A stretch of DNA of 64,000 nucleotides from the NCBI GenBank assembly GCA_002633025.1, contig NMRB01001049.1:54056-118055 (forward strand), in the 5' to 3' direction. The notes beneath the pieces were generated by a model. It saw only the letters and a list, made by a program, of their open reading frames with translations. It did not search any database and was not told the origin of the DNA. The DNA is from Notospermus geniculatus. Taxonomy: Eukaryota; Nemertea; Pilidiophora; Heteronemertea; Lineidae. Below, piece by piece: positions 1 to 11,265 of this stretch (position 1 is the stretch's first letter; each line of letters opens with the position of its first letter). The translations under genes were made by a program, and so were the position numbers.

Positions 1-21
1 CCCCCCCCCCCCCCCCCCCCC
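1..21. repeat. Poly-C tract at window edge
   Basis: The window opens with an uninterrupted run of 21 C. It is a simple homopolymer, probably the end of a larger low-complexity stretch. No function is implied. Confidence 0.9.
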
Positions 22-244
22 ACTTCTGCATGCTTTAGGCTAATCCATTGCAGCGGACACGGGTGGATTCGCCTTTCAAGCATGGAAGGCCTAGTTATGA
101 TTTCCGAGAGAAAAAAAACACCGTGAAAGATTACAGGGCCTATCGTATATGCCTAGGTTCGTAGTGATAAACGCACAGCACTAGCATGCACACGGCAATC
201 ACCAGATCACTGTCTAGACAGCATGCATGTCCAGTATGTTGACT

Positions 245-756
245 TACGTACAAGTGAATTATCAGTCTGCTCTCTCGTCGTAAATATTCATCCACAATAA
301 GACTTTCGTTCCACTTCCTGCCAGTTTATGATTCACAAAATAGGTCATATCTATTGTTGGTCATATTCATATCAGAGACAGGAGGCTAGCCAATCAGAAT
401 GACATGACAAGGCCTCATGTTCGAAGCATTTCCGGGAATATGATATCCTTTTCGGGAATTGGGCCAGCGTTCCATTAGCCTACATAAAATGCATTTCGCA
501 CGAAACGCAAGATGGAGAGTGCCTTGCCATGACATGAGTTTCGCCGAATTCTCTTTGCCTGCGTCATGCACCTTTGAGAATTTCGAGCTTTGACCAGCGA
601 GCTTAAATTTATTGAATATGATCAAATAGATAAAGACCATTAGCTTATCTATATGTTGATGTAAATAGGCCTATGACTATGACTTCTGCTGAGTAAAATG
701 CAACGTGTTACAAGGCTCAGTTACATCAATTATTTGAACGGACGTGTTGGACAGTT
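245..756. repeat. Direct repeat R, copy 1 (512 bp)
   Basis: This 512-bp block recurs at 3179-3690 with the same length and only a handful of substitutions. A strongly diverged relative lies at about 7830-8215. Copies 2 and 3 each lie about 600 bp beyond a copy of the BID-like first exon (2446-2596 and 6997-7174), on the 5' side of that minus-strand exon. The block may therefore be the 5' flank of a tandemly duplicated gene rather than a transposon. An open frame of 84 codons on the minus strand is shared by copies 1 and 2 but matches nothing I recognise. Confidence 0.8.
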
Positions 757-1274
757 CAGGATTATCGGCCGTGTGCTGCCTGGGATGTTCGGAAGTACCG
801 ACAATTGCGAAACCCATCACGCTCCGTATACAAAAAAAACGGTACCTTATACGGCGATGGGGGTCAACAATGGAGCTTTCAAGGGTTAAAAAACTAAGCA
901 ACAAGAGGTACTATACTTCAATGGTGTCTTACACCAGGGTTTATGCTTAAATTAGAGTACTCATATGTACATCAAACTGTTAGTATTGTCCACATAATAT
1001 GCATTATTTTGGCCAAATGAAGTGCGTTATGAAGTATGAACACCTCTGGTGGTGGCAGATGGAGGCCCTAGGTTTGTGTGCAATCATTCAATGCAAACCG
1101 CAGTATCGGAGCATCCAAAGACTTGGTATCAACAGGGGGACAGAACCCTCGCTTTGATTTGGTTCCAAGGTCAAATATTTGAGCATATAGTTGCCATACA
1201 CAGAGCAGACGTTCGAAAGACAGAATAGAACAAAAGATTTCTACGAATGATCCTCGTCCCCAAGGGTCTGTGCC

Positions 1275-1646
1275 ATAATCTCGAGATATCGACGTACAGA
1301 TCCCACCAATAACATGCATGAGCGTCTCTTTCAAAGCATCTTGAAATGTCAAGGCCTGCGGTCACTTCGCCCTTTGACTACCCACCCTGTGAGGGTAGGA
1401 GCGATCGGAACACTTGTCAGGGCAAAATGGTGTCAAAGTACATGTACGTGTACATTACAAAACTTCGCTGACGCACTGCGCTGACCGCGTCACGTTTCCA
1501 GTGGATTTCTTGGATATGGGAGGCTACAAGAAGTAGTTAAATAAGGCACAATCGGGTGTTCAGCATCCATATGCCGGTGGCAGACCAGAATGACATCGTT
1601 TCTGAATGTTTTCAAGAATGTACAGCTGCAGCCTGGAAGTATATAT
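1275..1646. repeat. Direct repeat R2, copy 1
   Basis: This segment recurs at 3967-4331 with small indels. It lies about 500 bp right of repeat R copy 1, and the second copy keeps roughly the same order relative to R copy 2. That supports duplication of a block of about 2.7-2.9 kb. Its right end runs into an ACGG/ACGACGG-rich stretch (about 1700-1745) that looks like a common dispersed invertebrate repeat. No gene is visible. Confidence 0.7.
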
Positions 1647-2445
1647 GTACCAAGTTTCAGATCAATAGCTCCAGCGGTTACGAAACGTGCCCTGCTAACG
1701 GAACACGACGGACGACGACGACGGACGACGGACGCAGACCCACGACAAGAGCTCACCCCAGGTGAGCTAAAAATCAAGGAAAGTTATTGACCCCGATAGT
1801 TGGCTGCATATCGCTGCTGTGCGGGCCCACGAAAACAACGACTTCTGCCATGATTGCCGCACTGCAAAAAGAGCGACGGGGGCTGTTTCACGGCAGGATT
1901 TATAGTCCAGTAAATCTAGGATTTAACCGGGAACTAATTGCAACAGAAGGTTTTATTATTGTACATGCAATATGACATCATCATCAACAACATATCCAAA
2001 TCGGACAAAATCGGACTCTGGGAACCCATTTAATTTGCATATTCAATTTTATGAACTGACTTCAACGTTGGAAGTCAACGTTGGAAGCCGATGGACGCAA
2101 CAGCTGAGCTTTGTACAGGGGAATGATCAGGGACGATGTACAGCTAACTTTTGAACGGTTGGATTTACACCCCATAAATGCATTACTACATGTAACAGAT
2201 AGAAACATGGTACCTCGGAATCGAATAAGCCTATTCTTTGGAAGTTTTAAGCAGATACCTAATTGAAATTGACGTTTTATGCATTTTGACCCATTTTTTT
2301 GTGTTAATTTAGATAAAAAGCATCATCTCTTAGTACATACATGTACATGTAACAACTAAAAACAATTGAGAATATGTTGCAATTTGTTCCCGGTTCGCAC
2401 AAATTTTCGCTTATTTTTACTGGACTATTACCCCACGACACCTAC

Positions 2446-2596
2446 CACATTGCACCCTCGGCCCATCGGCGACCACGTCACATACAACACGTGATGGAAG
2501 TCCCTGGTTAATTCCTCGCTCAGGGAGTTGTTCCAGATCGATGAATCTGTCCAACACCAGGCCGATCTCCTCCTTGATGCCAACACAAGCGGTCAT
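2446..2596 (-). pseudogene. Duplicate first exon of BID-like gene (partial)
   Basis: The minus strand reads an open exon of 50 codons plus 1 nt, starting with ATG at 2596 and ending at a GTAGGT donor just below 2446. It is a clear paralogue of the first exon at 6997-7174: both carry IKEE, then GLVLDRFID, then SRVV and VADGP, and both end in splice phase 1. It is 27 nt (nine codons) shorter than its sister, an in-frame difference. I find no BH3 or later exon to its left within the window. It is either the first exon of a tandem paralogue that continues off the left edge or a stranded duplicate exon. A fold-back element (2625-2762) sits immediately 5' of it. Confidence 0.55.
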
Positions 2597-2624
2597 TCTT
2601 TCAGTTGTGTCTGTGTGGACTGCA

Positions 2625-2762
2625 GGGGTAGCGAGCATAAAGAAGTCGTAACCCTACGTCAGGCCTAAAGCAGGCGTAGTGCAAGGGCCACAACAAGCAC
2701 TACGCCTGGGCGCCTGGCTTAGGCCAGACGTAGGGTTACGACCCCTTTATGCTCGCTACCCC
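2625..2762. mobile_element. Fold-back MITE-like element, 138 bp
   Basis: The two ends are inverted repeats beginning GGGGTAGCGAGCATAAAG, continuing with inverted matches around CGTAACCCTACGTC and a middle rich in CAGGC/GCCTG. It has no coding capacity. It lies 29 bp upstream of the duplicate BID-like exon. Target-site duplication is not clear. Confidence 0.8.
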
Positions 2763-3177
2763 AGGTTATCTGAAATAAGCAGGAATGACGAACAACACTG
2801 ACAACACTTAGCTAATGGTTCCAATGGAAAACTCAAATCGTGTGAAATTTGGAATTGCCGCTGTGTAGGCCTACACTTAACCTTATCGTACCTTTCTAGT
2901 TGATATGCACCATGTGGACATACGATGAACGCTAAACCGAAAGTTGGTCTAGAAGTAGGCATACATGCCGGTGTAGTCTCGCTTGGCCAGACGCTACGGG
3001 CTCACCCCTTGGCGGTAAATCACACTCCGCGTCTAGTCTCGTGCCACCAGACTCTTGCAATTTCCAATAAATTTCCAATTTTAGAGTCTGGTCCGGATGG
3101 TTACTTTGACTTGTAAAACCATCATGGCCGACAGTCTACCGCCGATGACGTAGAACACAATGCACAATCAATGCAAA

Positions 3178-3178
3178 N
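3178..3178. other. Single N at an assembly join
   Basis: The N lies exactly where repeat R copy 2 begins (3179), so the direct repeat starts at a contig or patch boundary. Other single N bases are at 7176, 34665, 50352 and 52131. At 52131 the join is also followed by a re-copied segment. Confidence 0.8.
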
Positions 3179-3690
3179 TACGTACAAGTGAATTATCAGT
3201 CTGCTCTCTCGTCGTAAATATTCATCCACAATAAGACTTTCGTTCCACTTCCTGCCAGTTTATGATTCACAAAATAGGTCATATCTATTGTTGGTCATAT
3301 TCATATCAGAGACAGGAGGCTAGCCAATCAGAATAACATGACAAGGCCTCATGTTCGAAGCATTTCCGGGAATATGATATCCTTTTCGGGAATTGGGCCA
3401 GCGTTCCATTAGCCTACATGAAATGCATTTCGCACGAAACGCAAGATGGAGAGTGCCTTGGCATGACATTAGTTTCGCCGAATTCTCCTTGCCTGCGTCA
3501 TGCACCTTTGAGAATTTCGAGCTTTGACCAGCGAGCTTAAATTTATTGAATATGATCAAATAGATAAAGACCATTAGCTTATCTATATTTTGATGTAAAT
3601 AGGCCTATGACTATGACTTCTGCTGAGTAAAATGCAACGTGTTACAAGGCTCAGTTACATCAATTATTTGAACGGACGTGTTGGACAGTT
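3179..3690. repeat. Direct repeat R, copy 2 (512 bp)
   Basis: This is a near-identical copy of 245-756, beginning one base after an N. The similarity ends abruptly at both ends of the block. See copy 1 for its relation to the BID-like exons. Confidence 0.85.
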
Positions 3691-3966
3691 AGTCCAGGAA
3701 AAATATTATTTGACCTAGAACAAATTGCAACAGAATTTCTTTTTGCTTTATATGGTTTAGTAGGCCTATACCCCTCCAAACATCACATAAAAAGTCCCTT
3801 CAAATCTGACCCCCCGAAGTGCCCATATTTGGTATTTATTTGAGATCCTTCATTAACTCCTATTACATGTACATGTACAATGTTTATGGACTTGTATTAC
3901 AAATTCAAGTGTGCATGTACTGCTAACTTTTTTCTCGTCCATTTTAGACCCTATAAATGTATTACC

Positions 3967-4331
3967 AAGATATCGACGTATAGATCCCAACAATCACATG
4001 ATATGTGCATGCGCATGGTCTCTTTCAAGAAAGCATCTTGAAATGTCAAGGCCTGCGGACACTTCGCCCTTTGACTGCCCACCCTGTGAGGGTAGGAGCG
4101 ATCGGAACACTTGTCAGGGCAAAATGGTGTCAAAGTACATGTACGTGTACATTACAAAACTTCGCTGACGCACTGCGCTGACCGCGTCACGTTTCCAGTG
4201 GATTTCTTGGATATGGGAGGCTACAAGAAGTAGTAAGGCACAATCGGGTATTCAGCATCCATATGCCGGTGGCAGACCAGAATGACATCGTTTCTGAATG
4301 TTTTCAAGAATGTACAGCTGCAGCCTGGAAT
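3967..4331. repeat. Direct repeat R2, copy 2
   Basis: This copy corresponds to 1275-1646, with a few indels. It lies downstream (3' side) of the BID-like gene's last recognised exon. It contains no recognisable exon. Confidence 0.7.
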
Positions 4332-4425
4332 AAGAGAAGTTTCATACATGAAATGCATGTGAAAAAGGACCCTAATCAAGTGTTGTTCTCAAAGCCTGTT
4401 CAACGTGTAATAAATAACCCTCTCC

Positions 4426-7174
4426 CTAGTAGCTCGGCGCTGTTTTACGAACAACCCTAGACCTGGTTGGTATACATGTACTTACCATGCCTCCCTGTTC
4501 TCCCACCCAGCCCCCAAAACGCTCGTACAAGTAGTTCGTTGCATTTTGCCGAATATCCCGCATTAAAGTGGGACTCAGTTGATTAGCATTTCTCAACCAT
4601 TTCAGGACTCCAGTTGTGACTTTTGCTACTTGTGCCACCTGTCGGACCTGTTCGTCCTGGTGGTTGATAAGCTTGTCCACAAAGTCGTTGAATACATTGG
4701 CATCGACAAAGTTCGGTAGATCAGCAATAGGAATATCCTGGAGGTGGAAATTAAAGTAAGTTGATCATCGACAGGAAACTGGCAGCAGCACTACTGGATG
4801 ACCGCCCAGACGTCTCAATTATCACATGCTGAAGATATATTAGTGAGGTTTCGCAAATCTGACGAAACACGAAGTACCAAATATGAAATTGGACTTCATT
4901 TCCATGACGTAATGTATTTCAAGAGATGGTTGGTACCATCGCCTGCTGCAAGAGCGTCTTTTAGCGTAGACCGATAGAGTTACGGTGTATATTAAACTTT
5001 GAAATTTTTTCGTTTCCACTTCGTGTCTAAGAAGCGGAAATTTGAGAATTCCAGATGCACCATAACACTTTCGGTCTTACACGATATGCTAAAAGACGCA
5101 CTGGCAGCAGGGACATTTGTGGTACCAACCTCCTGTCCAGAGGTCATGGAAATGAAGTCCAATTTCGTATTTCGTACTTCGTGTTTCGTCAGATTTGAGA
5201 AACCTCACTATTAGTTCCAACGCAGCGCAACGCAAAGGCCCAGCAGTTCATACCGAGGTTGAGTCAAGATATGGCGGGTTCTGGTGTCGGCTTAATTTGT
5301 ACTTTTAGTTCATAGTACATAAAGTATACGATGTGCAAACAATGGCGCATGCATCTCTATGTTTTCTGTTGATTCAGTCATGGAAAGGTAACCACAACAC
5401 CGACCTCCCACCTCAGTCGGAGGAAGGATCGGTTGTGTGGAACCGACCACGTGGAAATCTGTAAACTAAGTACGGTAGCTGTTCACTGTACTTACACCAG
5501 GACTGCCATCTCCGTCATTCGGATCACATGCTTTAATTTGATGCTTGTCTGTAAAATCGAGAAAGGCATATTTTGAATATGAATATTATCACAAAAGGCA
5601 CGACACGTTTTTTTACACATTTGCCTTTGGTACATGTAGCACCATAATATTACGTATGACCTGACTGGAACGCTTGGGGCATGGGGCATTTCTCATTGGT
5701 CATTCTTGCAGAGAATGAAGCCCGATTGGTTCCAGGTTCTGCAAAGCATATATTAATAAATGGTTGAGATGCTGTGTTCGTGATGTGGGTTTATTTAAGG
5801 GAGACTTTTCCCTTCTTCTTCGATTTGAGGCCCAAATACGGCATGATGGCTAAAGAACCTCAGGACTCAAGCAACTCAAAGTTCCAATCTAGTCCTAGTC
5901 GATGCATTTTGGATTGACATTCTGTTCAATTTCCCGGGCATTATCCAGTCAGTGTTCATTCATTTTTTGGTTATCAGTCATAAAGTAAATGGATCTCACC
6001 GATGTCGTACTGGGCGCTGATTTGACGTAACTTGGCTGCTACCTCAATAATGGCCTTCTCTTGTTCTGGACTCAACGTGCCACCTCCACCACTTTCGTCA
6101 AGGCCATCTGGAATGAGAGAAAAGAGAACTCTATTGGCTCTTTTAAAAGTATCCCATCTCATCGAACCAGATGGTGTAGGCCTAAAATGACACGACATCT
6201 TTACATGTACATGTACATGATTCTCACAACAAATGTACGCGTTGACCTATCATTTTTTCAGTGAAATATTGAGGAGACTTCACGAAATACTTGCCAATGG
6301 ATATCTTGACAATATCATTGATTTTCGGACAAAACAAACTTCACGACGATTTGTGTGGTGTAAAATCGGCCTTACTTGGAAATGGACTTCCTTGTATATT
6401 GGCTATTGATTTTAAATCAGTGTCCTGTGATCAGTTTGGAAACTTCCGCGTTTGGGCACTCTGATAACCTTCACGACCAGTGAAAGGTCCGAACAACAGT
6501 CCTATAGGCCTACGCAGCTCTGAGCTCTCAGCTGATAGTCCTATAGGCCCACGCATTTCTCAGCTCCGCTGATTCGGTGTGATGGATGAATCAGTGTCCA
6601 CTAAGACTTCCTAGAAGTATACGGTATACGATCACGCCGGTTGACAAAGCTTCACAAAGGGTTTGCAACCGTGAGCCATTATAGAGACTAACCGGCGTGT
6701 CCGTATACCGTATACTTCTACGTAGGCCTACAGAAAGCCTGAAGGCAGTGACAGACTGGAGCGGCGTACGCAGCAGGCATTCCGCCAATCAGATTCTTTG
6801 GTAGGTGTTTCGATCCGTGTTACCACCTCCCTGATTGGTTGAACGCTGTCCCGACGCGTTGCTTAATACATGTACGCGCCAGTCTGTCACCGCCTTTAGT
6901 CTAGCCGATCAATTTTTGTATACTTTGCTGAGAAGTGCAAAAAAATAAAGACAGGTCTGTTTGATGGCAGGGCTAGGCCTACCTCATGACACCTACCAGA
7001 TTCGTCCCGCGGTCCATCGGCGACCGCGTCTGATACAACACGTGACGAAAGTCTGGGGTTGATAATTTCTTTTTCCGGTAATCCTAGCTCAGAGAGTCGC
7101 TCCTGATCGATGAATCTGTCCAACACCAGGCCGAACTCTTCCTTGATGCTGACACATGCATACTTGGTGGTCAT
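4426..7174 (-). CDS. Bcl-2-family protein, BID/BAX-like (four exons)
   Basis: Exons on the minus strand are 7174-6997, 6107-6000, 5548-5496 and 4737-4486. All have good GT-AG sites and matching phases (1, 1, 0). The last exon either reads on to a TAG at 4426-4428, giving about 217 aa, or uses a perfect GTAAGT donor at 4485 to an exon I cannot find. The start ATG at 7174 is 2 bases from an N, so an upstream exon is possible. Visible parts: an N-terminal helix with GLVLDRFID; an acidic, glycine-rich linker; a BH3-like helix (VAAKLRQISAQYD) in which the usual Gly-Asp pair is Ser-Ala; and a C-terminal helix pair with SPTLMRDI, NYLYERF and GWVGEQGG. The last part resembles BID's final helices and the BH2 of BAX/BAK. 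No NWGR BH1 motif and no C-terminal membrane anchor are seen, which favours BID. BID-type proteins act at the mitochondrial outer membrane in apoptosis. Family assignment is inferred from pattern only. Confidence 0.5.
6612..6720. mobile_element. Fold-back MITE-like element
   Basis: The ends TAGAAGTATACGGTATAC and its inverse, followed by inverted copies of ACGCCGGTT, make a long hairpin of 109 bp. It lies in the first intron of the BID-like gene and has no coding content. Confidence 0.8.
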
Positions 7175-7593
7175 TNGACCCTGTACTGTCATGAATGACT
7201 GTCTGGAATGACTGTCTGAGTGTCAGCCCAAGACTGTCTTTCGATTGTGGCAGACCCTGGTTCAGTTCATTATGCAAGCGCTGAGAGAGCTGTGTGCGTG
7301 TTCCATGTTGGGTTATGTTCTTCCCTTAATTTAGTCCCACTGAACAGGCCTGGAAAACCATAGCGCCTATAGGTTTTATGAAGGCAACTAACCAATGTAA
7401 TTATGAATGAGACCCATTACATGTACATCACCTCAGGGCCTACAGCTTGAATAACTGATGATAGGCTACCAGCAGGTGATTTATTAAAACTGACACAGAC
7501 ACCATGGGCCTAGCCATGCAGAGCGTCCCATTTCAAGAATAATGTTACGTCATATTTTGCCGGACAGTTTGAAGACGCAGGTACAGTCCTGGA

Positions 7594-7697
7594 CCCATGT
7601 TCCCGAAGCCGTCGTGAGGTTAACGATGTCGTTACGTTATGCATTTTACCAGTTTTAACGACATCGTTAACCTAACGAAGGCTTCGGGAACATGGGC
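7594..7697. mobile_element. Fold-back family 'CCCATGTTCCCGAAGC', copy 1
   Basis: This hairpin of about 100 bp has terminal inverted repeats CCCATGTTCCCGAAGC and an inner inverted pair AGGTTAACGATGTCGTTA. Copies of the same family are at 16611-16709 and 18701-18806, so it is a dispersed non-autonomous element. Confidence 0.85.
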
Positions 7698-7829
7698 CCT
7701 GAATAGGTAACAACTCTAATGAGGGCCTAGGACATTGATACCATACACAGTCAAAGCAGCATCCATAAGTTTATCACCACCAAATGATTTTTGCATGTTA
7801 TGCAGGCCTACGTTGAATATCTAGACTTA

Positions 7830-8215
7830 CTTGCAAGTGAAAATCCGCTCTAGAGTCGATCGTCATCAAAGTTCACAATGAGACGGATGATCGACTTTCT
7901 GACAATTATAAATCACAAATATAGGTCAAGTCAAAGAGGGGAGACCGTGTGTGAAGACGCCTACGGGCCAATGATACACTATCAAGTAAATTTCTTTGAG
8001 ATATTACGGGGAATTCAATATCCTTTGCGGGAATCAATGACAAAACGCCGCTAATGCCTGGTAATATGCAAGTCTTGAGGGTTTTTTCAATTTAATCAAT
8101 CTGATGTAGGCCTACGACCATGACTTTGGCAGATGTAGTGTCACATGAAATGTACGGAAGGGTAGGCTACACCCGTTATATCAATGTTTATTTGGACTGG
8201 ACAGTACAGGATTGA
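7830..8215. repeat. Diverged third copy of repeat R
   Basis: Short matches to 245-756 occur in the same order. They include the ATATCCTTT..CGGGAAT block, the TGATGTAGGCCTA..ACCATGACTT block, and a tail near GGACTGGACAGT. The region is heavily diverged and has indels. Its position about 650 bp 5' of the BID-like first exon parallels that of copy 2 relative to the duplicate exon. Confidence 0.5.
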
Positions 8216-10969
8216 CAACAGGTGTAAAAGGAATGGCAGTCCTAGGAATGGATGTCCCAGTTACCGTGGTTTCTGTAGCCATACGTCCTATTCCCTCGTT
8301 AAACAATAAAATCGGGCTTGAATTCCTGGGGAACAGATTCCTGTCACACTGGTCGTTGTAAGGTCGGGAGCACAGCATTCGTTAAAGCCATGTTCCTTGA
8401 AGGTCCAAAAGATTAACTCACCTTTGCGGAAATCGCAGACAACATTTGCGAAATGCTTGTTGAAGAATCAACGCAATACACACACAATAAGCTGTGTATT
8501 TTGCACATACAGGAGACACTGATCTGATACATCCAATACGAACAACAAGTTCAAGCGAGATATTTTCCTCTCTAATCAATGCCTAATCGATTTTCCCTCC
8601 TGCGTCCATCGCTCAGTCAAGTCATGTGACAGAGACCAGAGCGGACAGGAACGTATCTTAGCAGGTGCATGGCGGTGGCATAGGCTCTTCAACCATTTAT
8701 GTTATCAACCAGTGTTCATTTTATAGATGACAAATCAATAACAACCCAGCGGCTGATGTTTTAACACACTATGGATACATTGAGGATGGGCAATTGACTT
8801 CAGGTTGGTATGTTTTCTACTTTTTCTTCATCGACTTCACAATTCTAATGAGAGGCTGATGGCAAAGGATGGAGGGGTAGCGTACGAAACTCACGTCTAA
8901 TACACCAGTCACCATCGAGAAGAAACCATACTCTCAACATCGCTCCCAAGCTCGCATGCACAAGTGCAGGCTTGGGAGCGAAGCTTAGAGGACCTGATTT
9001 CTTCAGGATTTCTCCTGTTGCTTTTTACCCTGTGCCGTTTCCGGCCAGGGACAAGGCCCGTGTTCAGAGGGAAACGTGCGCAACTGCTATGAAATTCTTG
9101 GTCAGGAAAAAAATACCTCGTTTCACTTGTACTTCTCCGTTGGTACGCTGTGGCTAGAGAAACTGAACTTTGTAACATTTGTAATAAGCAGTTAGGTAAT
9201 TAGTTATATTGCCGTCTCGAAAAGGATTCCATAGCATGGTCATGCCGCAGTTATTTAAAGCATTTGTACATAATAATAAGTACGTCTAATATCAGAAACG
9301 CTCAGAATATCTGTGATATTTCTGATGATATTGACGATCCCGTGTTCATTTTTTACTGCTGCACTGCCAGATCACTGTCGATGTGTTATTTGACATCGGC
9401 GATTTGGAGAAAAGCCGGGAAAAGGCGTTGAAAAGAGGTCAACGCCCTCATGCAGAGAGCATTTTTATCCGTGACGCTATCGTTCGTTTTTCGGCTGTAA
9501 CTCTCCATACTCGTTATCTCGCTATACGTGTGATTATGATGAGGCACATCATCGTTGTACATTGCAATCAATAACTGCAAGATCAAGTTCAATGACATTA
9601 ATTTTACCCGCGGCATAAACAAAATGGCACCGATCTAATTGTCAAGATATTTATCCAAACAGAGATTTTACACGGCGGTTGTTGGTGAACAGAAACGCGC
9701 GTGTCGTATTAATAAATCAAGCAGACATTCAACTTGCACCCTGCTATGATTTAATGGTATCAGTAATGTTACCATAGTTACCTTAGAACATATTGACACC
9801 GCCCAACAAAAGTAATGATAAACTTGACACCACCCAACAAAAGTAATGACAAACTTGCAACTCCTTACGTAAGCTGTTGACTGACGCTGTTGCTTCAGTT
9901 GAAGCACTTCACAAAATAATGGTGACGAACGTGCGCAGTCTGGCGTTCGACGGAGAAGTTAGTTGCGATTTCAAGAGAAGGAATACCAATTTTCTTAATG
10001 CTGTGTTACTATTTTTTCGCCATCAAATGAGAAACGACGAATGTGGAAAAAGTGTTGGCGTGAATAGGTCTATGTGAAGAAGTGACCATTTTCGTCGACG
10101 TACATGTCATTCTCATTAGCACTTTCTCAGGAACACGATAAGCGCTGCATGTCATCATTAGTGACCGGTATCATCACCTTCAATTAACCGTATGTCATTA
10201 ATGATCCTTAAGGAGAAATGTGTGACGGAGTATTTCTATTTCTGCGAATCAACGTCAGAAAAGGAAACATCCATTTGGGTAGGTCATGTATGTCCTAGTT
10301 TAATATCACTGATCGGAGGTGGCGGAGGTCAACAGGATTTCAACAAGATACAAAATACGTCCAGTCGGACGTGTCCTGATTATCTCTGCATGACTTTGTG
10401 TGCTTTGTTCTTGATGCAATTTTCTTCATATTTGAAGTAAGATTACATGTAGGCTACTAGTAGGCCCTACTTAAATGGACAGCTGGTATCTATCAGCTTA
10501 TAGTCAGTGCGTGCCAGTTTTTGCTCATGAAACGCTCTCCAACGTAAACGTACAAGAAGGTCATCGTACATCAAGTTGATGCCAGATCCCCAGATCAAAC
10601 ATGGCACTGATTGCAATCAAAAGTACAAACACAGTGAGAGTCGTCAAATTCAAATTCGAAACGTCAAATTACTCACGGAATAGGTGGACTTTAAAGGGCG
10701 TTATTGGAATGTAACAATAATGAAAGGACAAAAGTCAACAACAAAAATATTGTTATATTGAGATCATAAGTATAACATTGATTTTTCTCCCAGCATGCCG
10801 TAATTTCCTTGTGTACACCGATTTCATCAATGTAATGTTCGTTGCTATACACGTGCATGTAGTCATATACAGAATTACGTCCGGGGTGAGGCGAATGCTG
10901 TTGTTCGTGAAGAGCCGGCTGCCATTCCGATCCGCCGCCCCTTAAAAAACAACGTCAAGCCGGTGTATT
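8216..10969. other. Intergenic stretch, no gene recognised
   Basis: Open frames here are under 90 codons, lack splice-consistent partners and resemble no family I know. A perfect 12-bp-stem hairpin (CGCTCCCAAGC..GCTTGGGAGCG) is at 8941-8980. A short imperfect tandem repeat around AACTTGACACCACCCAACAAAAGTAATGA is at about 9785-9860. Confidence 0.6.
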
Positions 10970-10979
10970 ACAGTCCTGG

Positions 10980-11121
10980 CACCTTATTCATAAAGCCCCT
11001 GTAACTTTTAAGGGTACCGGTACGCAAATCCTTTGTCATGATATATAGTGAACAATATTGTCCGCAAATGGACAAACAGTTTGCGCACTCCCGTACGTTA
11101 TGGGAGCTTCGTGAATAAGGT
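10980..11121. mobile_element. Fold-back MITE-like element
   Basis: The ends ACCTTATTCATAAAGC and GCTTCGTGAATAAGGT are inverted repeats, and the interior is non-coding. It directly abuts a second fold-back element of a related design at 11126-11265. Confidence 0.75.
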
Positions 11122-11125
11122 CCCT

Positions 11126-11265
11126 GGGGCCATATTTATGAAGCCTTCGCAACTCTGCGTTCACGCAAATCTATTGTAAGGCAATCGGTGAACAATAGGG
11201 CATGTGCAGCCAAACAATAGATTTGCGTGAACGGAAAGTTGCGAAGGCTTCATAAATATGGCCCC
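11126..11265. mobile_element. Fold-back family 'GGGGCCATATTTATGAAGCC', copy 1
   Basis: It is almost perfectly palindromic. Terminal repeats GGGGCCATATTTATGAAGCC extend through CTTCGCAACT and GCAAATCTATTG on both arms, leaving a short loop. A diverged copy lies at 31394-31530. It has no coding capacity. Confidence 0.85.

Noticed and set aside
386-640. Minus-strand open frame of 84 codons, repeated at 3320-3574
   Set aside because: Both copies lie inside the nearly identical repeat R. The duplication alone explains the shared frame, and no family resemblance or splice support exists.
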